Shown: one piece after another, positions 11,761-21,553 of the stretch
Layout of the letters: every line of letters begins with the position of its first letter
Position numbering within the stretch: position 1 is the first letter of the stretch
Assembly: GCF_018991925.1 (NCBI RefSeq)
Contig: NW_024737068.1
Coordinates: 3,683,910 to 3,747,909 of the forward strand
Direction of reading: 5' to 3'
DNA length: 64,000 nucleotides
From: Homarus americanus
Lineage: Eukaryota; Arthropoda; Malacostraca; Decapoda; Nephropidae
Translations under genes and position numbers: made by a program
The notes under the pieces: model-generated
Databases searched by the model: none
Seen by the model: only the letters and a program-made list of their open reading frames with translations
Told to the model about the DNA's origin: nothing

Positions 11761-12606
11761 ATGGCTAGTGCTACTGGTGAATGGGGTTACGCCCTTCTGT
11801 GTGCCGAGTTAGAGAGTACCAAGGAAAAAAACCTGAAATTTGAGTTAGAAAACTTGAAATTAAAGGAAGAGATAGCAAGGAAAAAGGAAGAAACGAGACA
11901 AGGAAAGCCGGTGAATGAAGATAACTCATGGGAATGGAAGGTTGTGAGGAGAGGAAAGACCAAACTGGTGGTGAAGAAACACACCAAGGAAACGACAACA
12001 ACAGCTAAGTGTACCAACTCATTCAGTCCCTTGATAGACGAATTGGACTTTAGTACAGTCAGGGACACAGCTGACAAGGAAGGTATAAAAACTTTAATTA
12101 TTGGTAACTCACAGGTAAGGTACTTGGACAGAGCCTTTTGTGGTAAAAATAAAAATAGGATGAGGGTGTGTTTGCCAGGGGCTGGGGTGGGGGATATAGT
12201 TGACAGGATGGACAATATCTTGTCTGGTAATGGGAACAAACCCATTATCTGCCTCAGTGCAGGAGGCAATGATATTGGCCAGTGTAGGAGTGAAGAGCTT
12301 CTTGATAAGTTCAAGACAGCTATAGATCATGTTAGTACTAAGGGAGGGATCCCTATCGTATGTGGTGTCCTGCCTGGAAGGAGAGTTAGCAATGAATGGT
12401 TGTCAAGGGCAGTTGGTGTCAACGGCCATCTTGAAGGATATTGCAAGTCAATATCAGTCCCATTCATTGACAACCGGGACAACTTCTACGGCAGAAGGGA
12501 CCTTTATGATAAGGATGGGGTACACCTGTCTCGGGATGGGGTGGCAACCCTGGCTGGGTCTCTAGAGGGGGCAGTTCAAAAGATATCGAAGTCTTTAAAC
12601 TGCTAG
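11761..12606 (+). CDS. CR1 LINE ORF1, SGNH/esterase-like protein
   Basis: An uninterrupted ORF of 281 residues starting at ATG. Residues about 17-48 are Glu/Lys/Leu-rich and likely coiled coil. The rest is an SGNH-hydrolase-like domain: block I is GNSQVRYLD with Ser117, block III is AGGNDIG with Asn170, and block V is DGVHLS with Asp252 and His255. The residue after Gly in block I is Asn, where copy B has Asp (GDSQ). ORF1 proteins of CR1 elements carry such a domain and are thought to assist RNP formation or membrane/lipid interaction; this is family knowledge, not shown here. The stop codon is followed after only 8 bases by an ATG opening ORF2, which hints at reinitiation. The frame is fully open although ORF2 is not. 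Confidence 0.88.
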   Translation: MASATGEWGYALLCAELESTKEKNLKFELENLKLKEEIARKKEETRQGKPVNEDNSWEWKVVRRGKTKLVVKKHTKETTTTAKCTNSFSPLIDELDFSTVRDTADKEGIKTLIIGNSQVRYLDRAFCGKNKNRMRVCLPGAGVGDIVDRMDNILSGNGNKPIICLSAGGNDIGQCRSEELLDKFKTAIDHVSTKGGIPIVCGVLPGRRVSNEWLSRAVGVNGHLEGYCKSISVPFIDNRDNFYGRRDLYDKDGVHLSRDGVATLAGSLEGAVQKISKSLNC

Positions 12607-12613
12607 GGGACAT

Positions 12614-15562
12614 ATGGGCACAGGGGTGGAGGAGACTGCAGTGGTAGCAGGTAAACAAAGTGAAAGATTACAGGGAAATAGTGTTAGGAATGATGACAAA
12701 ACTAAATTAGACAGGGAGTTTAAACCTAAATGCGGTAAAGGGAGGACTCAGAACACGACTAACTTAAATGTCTACTTCGCGAACAGTAGAAGTATGAGAA
12801 AAAATGGATGATATTAGGGCTTTGGTATGTACCGAAAAAATCGATATAATAGCATTCACTGAAACATGGATCAACCTAGACTCATGTGAGTTACCTGTCG
12901 AATACCAAATTGCGGATTACAAATTGTTCCATACCGATAGGCCGTCCAGGAAAGGAGGCGGAGTAGCCATCTATATCAGGGGTAATCTGAAGTGCGAAAT
13001 AAATAAGGAAATACAAACTGAGCGGAATACAGAAACAATTTGCATAGAATTAATCGACGATAGGGAAAATTAATCATAGGAGTAATATATAGACCTCCCA
13101 ATCTTGATAGAGTTAATAAGCGACTTATCTGGGATGAAATGCGCAGGGTTTCCATACACAACAAAGTCTGTATAGTAGGCAATTTTAACCTTAGCCAAAT
13201 AGATTGGACTGACGTTACGGGTAACTCAGTATCAGAGGATTTCCTCGAAACGATCCAGGACTGTTTCCTAAGTCAACATATAACAGAACCCACCCGGGGT
13301 AATAATATACTCGATTTAGTTCTGTCGAACAGAGAAAACCTCATTAGCAATGTCGAGGTAGGGAACGAACTTGCAAACAGCGATCACAAAAAAAAAATAG
13401 ATTCCAGTTAGATTTTCAGCTCAGACGTAAAGGGAATTCCATTAAAGTCCTAGATTTCAGACGGGCAGACTTTGATAGTTTAAAGAGGCAGCTGAGAGAG
13501 GGGGTGTCGCGCTTGGGTGTGAAACTGACAGATGACACCGACCTGATAACGAGATCTGAGATTGCCGAGTTCCACGACAATTTAAATAATGAGTTTCTTA
13601 ATGCACAAAGGCAGAACATACCATACAAAAAACTCAGATCAGACAATAAAGACCCTAAATGGATAAATAATTATCTAAAGAACATTATTGGCCAAAGAAA
13701 GGCTATAGGTAGAAGGATAAATTGTGGCGAAATTTACCTCCGGGAGTATTATAAGGTATTGGCCAGTAGGGTTAAGACCGAGATAAGAAAAGTGAAGAGG
13801 AATTATGAACTGAAGATAGCAGGGGAGGCGAAAACAAACCCCAAAGGATTCTACCAAATGTATCAAACTAAAACACGAGATGAGATTGGACCAATAGGTT
13901 CAGATACCGGCGAGCTAACTGATAACGACGGAGAAATGAACAATAATCTGAATAAATATTTTTCAACAGTTTTCACCACCGAAAATTTAAACATGATACC
14001 CGAGGCACCGACTCTATTCAGAGATAGTGAAGAAAACAAATTAATCTAGATAGTAGTGACTAGTAACGATGTTAATAAGCAATTAGACAGACTGAAGCCT
14101 AATAAGTCACCTGGTCCCGATGAGATATTTGCCAGAGTATTAAAGGAATGTAAGGAAGAGCTTAGTATGCCCTTAGCAAAGTTGTTTAACATGTCATTAA
14201 AAACAGTTGTAGTACCAGAATCCTGGAGGATAGCAAATGTAATACCAATTTTCAAGAAAGGGGATAGATCACTATCCTCTAACTACCGCCCAATCAGTCT
14301 AACATCAATAGTAGGTAAATTACTAGAATCAATTATTTCAAACTCTATTCGAAACCACCTGGAGAAGCACAAGTTGACAAATGACTCCCAGCATGGCTCC
14401 ACAAGCAGGCGTTCATGTCTCACTAAACTATTAACATTCTTTTCATCAGTTTTCGAATCGGTGGACGAGGGGCACAATTATGATGTGGTATATCTCGACT
14501 TTAGCAAAGCCTTCGACAGAGTTCCCCACGAAAGACTAATTAGAAAGGTAGAAGCGCATGGCATCAAAGGTAATATCCTTAAATGGATTAGGGCGTGATT
14601 ACCGGACAGGAAACAGCGAGTGAGCATAAACGGCACTAAATCGCATTGGAGCAACGTCACTAGTGGAGTTCCCCAAGGCTCAGTACTTGGACCATTATTA
14701 TTTATTATATACATAAACGACATAGATATCGGCATAGACAGCAACACAAGTAAATTTGCTGATGACACTAAAATAGGACGTGTAATTAAATCTGACACGG
14801 ACTCTGCAAAACTACAGGAAGATCTAAACAAATTTTTCGAATGGTCGGAAAAATGGCAGATGAAATTCAATGTGGACAAATGTAAAGTACTCAGTATAGG
14901 AGATGTAAACAGGGAAACCAGTTACCAGATGAACAACGATGCCATTGTGGAATCCGACTGCGAGAGAGATTTAGGCGCAATGATAAGTAGGAATCTTAAG
15001 CCAAGTAAACAATGTGTTTTGCTCGTTACAAGGCTAATAAAGTACTTGGGTTCATACAAAGGAGTGTTAGTTACAAGACTAGCGATGTCATCTTAAAATT
15101 ATATCTAGCGCTTGTGAGACCTTACCTGGTCTACGCAGTTCAGTTCTGGTCACCGTATTACAGAATGGATATAGAATCCTTGGAAAGAATCCAGAGGAGA
15201 ATGACAAGACTAATCCCGGGCATTAGGAACCTTGAATACAGAGACAGGTTAAAGCATCTTAATTTGCACTCCCTCGAGAGACGTAGAGTGAGGGGCGACA
15301 TGATAGAGGTGTAAAAATGGAAGTCAGGGTTAAACAAAGGGGACATTACAAAGGTACTCAAACTATCCAACCAGGAGCGAACTCGAAACAATGCTTTAAA
15401 TTAGACAAATTTAGATTTCGGCGTGAAATAGGTAAACACTGGTTTGGAAACAGAGTAGTGGATGAATGGAACAAGTTACCAAATATCATCATTAACTCGA
15501 ATACGCTGGATAGCTTCAAACATAGGTTGGATGCTTATTTGAGCAATAGGGGTTGGGTGTAA
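12614..15562 (+). pseudogene. CR1 LINE ORF2 (endonuclease and reverse transcriptase), decayed
   Basis: Opens with ATG 12614, shifts frame near 12800, then reads an AP-endonuclease: ITAFTETW-type Glu motif near 12860, GGGVAIY near 12957, IYRPP near 13087, GNFN near 13180 (Asp replaced by Asn) and NSDH near 13378. The RT follows: KSPGPDEI near 14105, NYRPISLTS near 14285, DFSKAFDRVPH near 14500, SGVPQGSVLGP near 14660 and FADDTK near 14755. In-frame stops lie at 14047, 14596 and near 15312, and there are frameshifts near 12800, 13070, 13390 and 15050. The C-terminal thumb ends at NRGWV before the stop at 15560. Non-functional, but clearly the partner of the intact ORF1. Confidence 0.87.
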
Positions 15563-15630
15563 ACGGGATTGCCCAGTATGGGTCAATAGGCCCGCTGCAG
15601 TTTCCTCCATTCTTATGTTCTTATGTTATG

Positions 15631-15969
15631 TACTGATACGTAATTTGTCTTACTATACCTTATTGTTGGTAAAAATAAGTATATATTAAATGTGTCCTCC
15701 GAACGCATGAAATTGCTTCCAGAGTTTAACAGTTAATTCATATATAAGATTTCTGAGAAACTTCCTACATGCTCATCATGTTTGAAATAATGTATCTTTA
15801 TATAATTTAGCTAAATATCTTTCTCGTCAGAAACGGTCATGCCAACGATTAAGAATAAACTTGTTTAGAAATACATCATTACTTCAGGACGAAATCGGAC
15901 AGATTTGCAACAGCCAATCAGCTGTAACTCTTGAGAAAGGGTCGGGTCATCTCTTCTCAGCTGGAAAAA
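15631..15969. other. Short unassigned stretch between LINE pieces
   Basis: About 340 bp with no convincing coding similarity. It may be residual sequence of the older Jockey-like LINE or a third small insertion; I cannot decide from sequence alone. Confidence 0.35.
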
Positions 15970-16445
15970 ACCGCACTTTTGCAACCGGTCACTTCCCATT
16001 CAAATTTATAACGGCTAAAATTAGACTCATCCCGAATCAAGGCAAGAACCCCAACCAAGCAGATAACTATAGGCCTATCTCGTTGCTCGAAACTCCCAGC
16101 AAAATACTGGAAAAATTATCCAACTACAGGAGCAGGAAAACAAGTATAACCCGAAACAACACGGCTTTCGGAAAAACCGAGGAACCATCATAGCAATAGC
16201 TTTAATACATGAATTAATTGCACATGTTGCCAGCAACAGAGCCCAATGCAACATAATTCTAAGAGATGTATCAAAAGCATTCGACAAAGTTTGGCACGAA
16301 GGACTTGAGTTTAAAATAATAAAACTGGATAGCTCTCCCAATATCACTACACTGCTATGCAACTTTCTAGGCTACAGAAAGGCCCAAATGACCATCAAAA
16401 ACCATTTAAGACAAACTTTCAACCTCTAAAGTGGAGTCCCCCAAG
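15970..16445 (+). pseudogene. Old Jockey-like LINE fragment, reverse transcriptase part
   Basis: Encodes in broken frames the first RT motifs of a Jockey-type LINE: ATGHFPFKF near 15977, NYRPISLLE near 16066, a NNTAFGK-like QHGF block near 16155, DVSKAFDKVWHE near 16265 (motif A) and SGVPQ near 16430 (start of motif B), where it ends. Stops (for example TAG at about 16191 and TAA near 16426) and small indels inactivate it. Together with 11160-11715 it represents one element interrupted by CR1 copy A, judged by order, strand and family. Confidence 0.65.
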
Positions 16446-16455
16446 TCAGTAATAT

Positions 16456-16520
16456 ATAATAATAATTAATGGTTTATTGAAAAAGTTCTGCAGTCCGAAG
16501 GCTGAAAATACACATTGGAC
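16456..16520 (-). mobile_element. LINE 3' tail fragment
   Basis: AATAATAATTAATGGTTTAT followed by TGAAAAAGTTC and GAAGGCTGAAAATACAC matches the minus-oriented 3' UTR end at 46604-46690 (AATTAACGGTTTATTGAAAG and AGAAGGCTGAAAATATAC). Similarity fades after about 65 bp. A severely truncated copy of that LINE, or of a derived short element. Confidence 0.5.
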
Positions 16521-16635
16521 ATAAATGACTTATTACATACATTGACATTGGTGGTTTAACAAAAGCCTTCATTAGAGAAAAGTAAAAGAACATACAGTGA
16601 ACATACAAATTAATGTTTACAGTGGAGGTCACGTA
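16521..16635. other. No feature seen
   Basis: Short AT-rich stretch between the LINE stub and a minisatellite; no ORF or motif recognised. Confidence 0.3.
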
Positions 16636-16960
16636 GAAAATGTGCGCTGAGGTGTTGAACAGCAGACACGGATGGTGTTATGAGGGGCATCACGTGGTGC
16701 AGTAATTCCCTCACAGATGGTGTATGAGGGGTCTGATGTGGTGTAATAATTCCCTCACAGATGGTGTTATGAGGGGCATCACATGGTGTAGTAATTCCCT
16801 CACGGATGGTGTTATGAGGGGCATCACGTGGTGCAGTAATTCCCTCACAGATGGTGTTATGAGGAACCTCACATGATGCTGTAGCAACTCATTCACTACG
16901 TGGTGCCGTAGCATCATGGGGACACCACGTGGTCTGGTGTCACAGGACCTCACTCACTCA
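16636..16960. repeat. 45-bp minisatellite
   Basis: About five full copies of a 45-bp unit (GAGGGGCATCACGTGGTGCA, GTAATTCCCTCACAGATGGT, GTTAT), plus degenerate ends to about 16960. The period is 15 codons, so the minus strand shows a repetitive frame of 80 codons that is not a gene. CACGTG E-box hexamers recur in the unit. Confidence 0.8.
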
Positions 16961-17275
16961 AGTGAGTGAGGTGTGGTCCCAGGCCTCCCTATCGTGGACG
17001 GATTAACACATAGTTGGTGTTGTGGAGTCTCAGGGGCAATTATCACTGGATACCTGGGACCTCACTGTGTTAAGGTTAGCTTGGGGAAGACTCAGCTGTT
17101 ACTGCCGAGTTGTTTTTCATTGACTTAAGCACTGTTCACCACTATTCAACACTGGTTCCATTCCTTTCCTAAAGGAAACAGTAACTTCTGGCAACCTCTG
17201 ACCCAGCTCAGTTGACCTCTGACCCAGCTTGGAGAAGGTCGTGCCCGATCGCGCTCCCGTTAGAGACCAAGGAAA

Positions 17276-18169
17276 ATGGCCGCTTTGGATCGTTGTGTCG
17301 TGGGGGAAGAGGAGGGGAGTGTGGGGAAAGACGACCTCCTTGCCACGCTGTTAAGGCAGCTGGGGCAGTTGAGGAGTGAGGTTGACACTCTAAAGGGGGA
17401 AAATGAAGCCCTCAGGACGGAACTCCTTCAGGTAGGTGTCCTGCCTAGCAGGACACCTGCGAAGGAGGAGCAGGCGTGGAGAGTGGTTGTCTCCAAGGGG
17501 ACTAGGGTCAGGCTTAGGAAAGCTGACCAGGGTGTGGAGTGCAGTAACCCTTACCAGGTGCTGCAGGAAGCTGGAGAGGAAGAGAAGAGGCAGGACGGTA
17601 TGGATCAAGGAGAGGAAAGGGCAGTTGTACAAACCCTGCCCACAGGTAAGGTCGTGGTAGTTGGTGACAGCCAGGTGAGGTTTATGGATAGGGCTTTTTG
17701 TGCGAGAGATAGGAAACGTAGGACTAGGGTGTGTTTTCCTGGGGCTGGGATAGGGCATGTAGCCGAGAGGTTAGACAGAGTTTTGTCAGGGGAGGGTACC
17801 AATCCAGTAGTGTGTCTTAGTGTGGGAGGAAACGACATAGGTAAGGTTAGGAGTGAGGAACTTTTCAAGAGGTATAGGGAGGCGCTGGGGAAGATTAGAG
17901 ATAGGGGAGGGATCCCGATAGTATGTGGTGTCTTGCCTAGAAGAGGGGTTGGTCGTGAATGGCTGTCCAGGGCAATTGCTATTAATTGCCGACTGGAAAA
18001 ACATTGTGCAAACAATGGTTGGGCATTCATTGATAACTGGCAACGATTCTATGGCAACGACTACCTGTACTGTCGCGACGGAGTACACTTGTCTCGTGAG
18101 GGGGTAAAGACGTTGTCTGCATCCCTGGAGCGTGAAATTGTCACTCAGAAGGGGGGGTTTCGCCAGTAG
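17276..18169 (+). CDS. CR1 LINE ORF1, SGNH/esterase-like protein
   Basis: A 297-residue uninterrupted ORF. The ATG at 17276 has the context GGAAAATGG, and the same start is conserved in the inverted fragment across the gap. Residues about 20-52 are Leu/Glu-rich with heptad-like spacing (probable coiled coil), 60-125 are charged linker, and 126-285 are SGNH hydrolase-like. Block I is GDSQVRF with Ser132, block III VGGNDIG with Asn186, and block V RDGVHLS with Asp268 and His271, so all the catalytic positions of an active SGNH enzyme are present. It serves as the ORF1 protein of a CR1 retrotransposon; whether it hydrolyses anything is unknown. Copy A's ORF1 (11761-12606) aligns over the whole domain with a divergent N-terminus. 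ORF2's open frame starts 26 bases after the stop. Confidence 0.92.
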   Translation: MAALDRCVVGEEEGSVGKDDLLATLLRQLGQLRSEVDTLKGENEALRTELLQVGVLPSRTPAKEEQAWRVVVSKGTRVRLRKADQGVECSNPYQVLQEAGEEEKRQDGMDQGEERAVVQTLPTGKVVVVGDSQVRFMDRAFCARDRKRRTRVCFPGAGIGHVAERLDRVLSGEGTNPVVCLSVGGNDIGKVRSEELFKRYREALGKIRDRGGIPIVCGVLPRRGVGREWLSRAIAINCRLEKHCANNGWAFIDNWQRFYGNDYLYCRDGVHLSREGVKTLSASLEREIVTQKGGFRQ

Positions 18170-18195
18170 AGAGGGGTCGGGGAAAGTGGGAATAA

Positions 18196-21070
18196 AAAAA
18201 CAAGCAGGTCCTGGGAAGTAAAATTAGTTGCTCAGGACAAGGGGTAAAACAGGACCAGGGAAGAGTAGGTTTAAATGTATACTATACAAACAGTAGGAGC
18301 GTTAGAAATAAAATAGACTTGCTGAGAGCGGTTGTATGTACCGAGAATGTAGACGTCATAGCAATCACCGAAACTTGGATGAATCTGGCGAGCAAAATTT
18401 TTTTATCAGAGTACCACATAGAAGGGTACAACCTTTTTCACAAGGACAGGGAAGGTAGGAAGGGGGGAGGGGTCGCACTCTTCGTCAAGGATACATTAAA
18501 ATGTTGTACTAATAATTCAATAAAGGGTGAAATAGGAACCGAGTCTGTGTGGGTAGAAATCACGGAAGGAAGAGAAAAACTAATTATGGGAGTGATTTAC
18601 AGGCCCCCAAGTCTTAGCAAAGAAGCAGCTCAGCCCATATGGCAGGAAATGAGTAGGGCAGCAAAATATAACAACCTATGCATTATGGGGGATTTCAACT
18701 TCAGAAATATTGACTGGGACAACATTGTAGGCGACTATGAATCTGAAGACTTCCTAGACGCAGTACAGGACAATTTTTTGAAACAACTAATTACAGAACC
18801 TACTAGAGGTGACAATATATTAGACCTAGTATTAACAAATAAAGAAAATATTATCAGAGATATCACAGTAGGGGAAGAACTAGGTAACAGTGATCACAGA
18901 GAAATCAGGTTCACCCTAAATTGGGAAACGAAAAACAATGACAATATGGTCAGAGTCCCAAACTTTCGGTTGGCGGATTATCAGGGGTTAAGAAGGTACC
19001 TAGGTGAGGTCACCTGGGAACAGTCACGTCAGTTCCCAGTAGGAAGGGTGAGGTCATAGATGACACAACAATTGATCATGACTATAATATATTCACCAGT
19101 ATACTACATAAAGCACAAGAACAAAATATACCATACAGAAAAATTAGGTCAAATAAGAATGAGCCAAGGTGGATGACCAGAAAACTTAAACATGACATAG
19201 GAATAAAGAAAGGAATATATAAGAAATTAAAGGGAGGGGAGGAGCAGCTCAGAAACAGGTATAATGAACTATCTAGGAATGTTAAGAAAAATGTAAGGAA
19301 AGCAAAGAGAGACTATGAAATCAAAATAGCAAGAGAATCCAAGGCGAATCCCAAGGGATTTTTCCAGGTATATAGGACAAAGGTCAAGGACAAAGTTGGG
19401 CCTTTAAAGTCAGGGAGGGGAGAATTGATAAATGGCAGTGAAGACATGAGCAAAGCATTGAACAGCTACTTCTTATCAGTTTTCACAGAAGAAATTTGCG
19501 ATGAAATTCCGGAGGTGGAACTGATATTTAAGGGAAAGGAAGAAGAGAAATTAAAGAATATCACCATCAGAAAAGAGGATGTTCTTAAGAAGATAAATAA
19601 ACTAAAGAACACAAAATCCCCAGGGCCGGATGAAATTTTTCCTCGAGTCTTAAAAGAGTGTAGGGAACAGATTAGCGGACCCCTCGTAAATTTATTTACA
19701 AAATCATTAGACACTGGAGTTGTGCCAGAGTTGTGGAAACAGGCGAATGTAGTACCCATATTTAAAAAGGGAGACAGAGCATCAGCGTCAAATTACCGGC
19801 CGATCAGTTTGACGTCAGTAGTGGGGAAATTTCTTGAATCAATTATAGCAGATAGCATCCGATCGCATCTAGAAAAAGCAAATTAATCTACGACTCTCAA
19901 CATGGGTTTACAAAGGGAAAATCTTGTCTAACAAATCTGCTAACGTTTTTTAGGAAAGTCTTCGAGGTAGTAGATAATGACGAAAATTACGATGTTATTT
20001 ACTTAGACTTTAGCAAAGCATTTGACAGAGTACCGCATCAGAGGCTTCTGAGAAAAATTAAGGCTCATGGTATCGAGGGGAAAGTTTTAAATTGGATAAA
20101 ATCATGGCTCACCGATAGAACGCAGAGGGTCAGCGTAGATGGTGTTAAATCTGAGTGGGGCCGTGTAACCAGTGGGGTTCCCCAGGGGTCAGTACTAGGC
20201 CCACTCTTGTTCATAATCTACATAAACGATTTAGATACTGGGATCAGCAGTGACATAAGCAAGTTTGCGGATGACACCAAAATAGGGCGGCAAATTAATT
20301 CAGGGCAGGATGCAAATGCATTACAGGAGGATCTAAATAAACTGCAGGGGTGGTCTGAAAAATGGCAAATGAAATTCAACACCAGCAAGTGCAGCGTACT
20401 TAATATTGGAAGAACAAATACTTATAATGTATACAGCCTGAACAACATCAACCTAGAGAAGTCGACTTGTGAAAGAGACCTAGGGGTACTTGTAAGCCCG
20501 GACCTACGGCCTAGAAAACAGTGCGTTAATGTTCGAAATAAGGCAAACAGAGTATTGGGTTTTATATCTAGAAGTGTAAGTAACAAGAGTGCAGAGGTCT
20601 TATTGCAACTATATCTTGCGCTAGTTAGGCCGCACCTCGATTATGCGGTTCAGTTCTGGTGCCCCTATTATAGAATGGATATAAATTCACTAGAGTCGGT
20701 GCAGCGAAGAATGACAAAAATGATTCCGGGACTTAGAAACCTTCCATATCAGGATAGGTTAAAGAAACTTAACTTGCATTCCCTAGAAAGACGAAGAGTG
20801 CGGGGAGATATGATAGAAGTATTTAAGTGGGTGAAAGGAATCAATAAAGGGGATATAGATAAAGTTCTTATAATATCCGAGCAGGATAGGACTCGGAGCA
20901 ACGGATTCAAGTTGAATAAGTTTAGGTTTAGGAGGGAGATAGGAAGAAACTGGTTCACAAATAGGGTGGTGGACGAGTGGAACAAGCTTAGCAACTTTGT
21001 AGTAAGTGCGGGAACTCTGGAAAGTTTCAAAAGGAGGCTAGATAGATTCATGGATGATAGAGAGTGGTAG
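18196..21070 (+). pseudogene. CR1 LINE ORF2 (endonuclease and reverse transcriptase), two frameshifts
   Basis: Open from just after the TAA at 18193. No ATG occurs before the endonuclease, so translation may depend on reinitiation or a non-AUG codon. The endonuclease (about 18280-18900) has AITETW, GGGVALF, GVIYRPP, GDFN and NSDH. A frameshift near 19035 leads to the linker, then the RT: KSPGPDEIFPRVLKEC near 19616, NYRPISLTS near 19790. A second single-base frameshift near 19880 leads to QHGF, YLDFSKAFDRVPH near 20000, SGVPQGSVLGP near 20172 and FADDTK near 20266, then a complete thumb and C-terminus to the TAG at 21068. Only two single-base shifts separate it from a full ORF; either could be assembly error. 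Confidence 0.9.
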
Positions 21071-21138
21071 TAACTCTCGACAGGAGCTGCCATGCACAGG
21101 CCAACCGGCCTATTGCAGACTCCTTATTTTCTTATGTT

Positions 21139-21238
21139 NNNNNNNNNNNNNNNNNNNNNNNNNNNNNNNNNNNNNNNNNNNNNNNNNNNNNNNNNNNNNN
21201 NNNNNNNNNNNNNNNNNNNNNNNNNNNNNNNNNNNNNN
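21139..21238. other. Assembly gap, 100 N
   Basis: Exactly 100 N, the conventional placeholder for a gap of unknown size. Its left edge is the 3' tail of CR1 copy B and its right edge lies inside ORF1 of an inverted CR1, so it probably hides a further CR1 copy. Confidence 1.
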
Positions 21239-21378
21239 AGAGTGGCCAGGAAGTCGTCTTTCCCCACACTACTCTACTCTTCCCACAAGACACAACGATC
21301 CAAGGCGGCCATTTTCCTTGGTCACTACGGGAGAACTTGGGGGCACGTCCTTCTCCAAGCTGGGTCAGGTAGCAACTG
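21239..21378 (-). mobile_element. Inverted CR1 5' end fragment
   Basis: The reverse complement matches about 17210-17345 of CR1 copy B: the GACCCAGCTTGGAGAAGG leader, then ACCAAGGAAAATGGCCGC with the ORF1 ATG, and the first 25 or so codons before entering the gap. There are several substitutions and indels relative to copy B, so it is a separate copy, not a duplicate read of the same locus. It abuts the 3' tail of a different LINE at 21379. Confidence 0.8.
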
Positions 21379-21553
21379 TAGTTTGACCTCCTCCCCCACC
21401 TAGTTATTATATTTCATATTTGTATCACTTATGTTACTTGTATATTATTTGTAAATCAAGAGACCCATTCCCCAATTATGTAACTGTATATTTTCAGCCT
21501 TCCGGCTGCCATGCTCTTTCAATGAACCGTTAATTATTATTATTATTATTATT
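21379..21553 (+). mobile_element. LINE 3' UTR fragment with ATT tail
   Basis: Matches, in plus orientation, the 3' UTR of the minus-strand LINE at 46604-49960: shared blocks include AAATCAAGAGACCCATTCCC near 21454, GTATATTTTCAGCCTTCCGG near 21486 and CTCTTTCAATGAACCGTTAA near 21510, ending in about eight ATT repeats. It is a 5'-truncated copy of about 175 bp. Confidence 0.75.

Larger units (their letters stand above)
11716..15630 (+). mobile_element. CR1-clade LINE, copy A, inserted in an older LINE
   Basis: A two-ORF non-LTR retrotransposon of about 3.9 kb: a short 5' leader, an esterase-type ORF1 (11761-12606), a decayed ORF2 (12614-15562), and a 3' UTR ending in the octamer-like tail TTCTTATGTTCTTATG. 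CR1 elements are known for an esterase domain in ORF1 and a short 3' octamer tail. Copy B at about 17000-21138 is a related subfamily. The exact 5' boundary is uncertain; flanking older LINE sequence makes 11716 a reasonable estimate. Confidence 0.85.
16990..21138 (+). mobile_element. CR1-clade LINE, copy B, nearly intact
   Basis: A LINE of about 4.1 kb with 5' UTR, intact ORF1 (17276-18169), ORF2 (18196-21070) with only two frameshifts, and a 3' UTR ending CTTATTTTCTTATGTT at the assembly gap. The 5' UTR contains a tandem duplication of GACCTCTGACCCAGCT (about 17185-17232). The start point near 16990 is a guess; the minisatellite ends just before. Low decay suggests recent activity. An inverted copy of its 5' end lies across the gap at 21239-21378. 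Confidence 0.85.

Noticed and set aside
11761..12606. A host esterase gene
   Set aside because: The SGNH domain is followed directly by LINE endonuclease/RT sequence and repeats at 17276-18169 in the same arrangement, so it is a CR1 ORF1.
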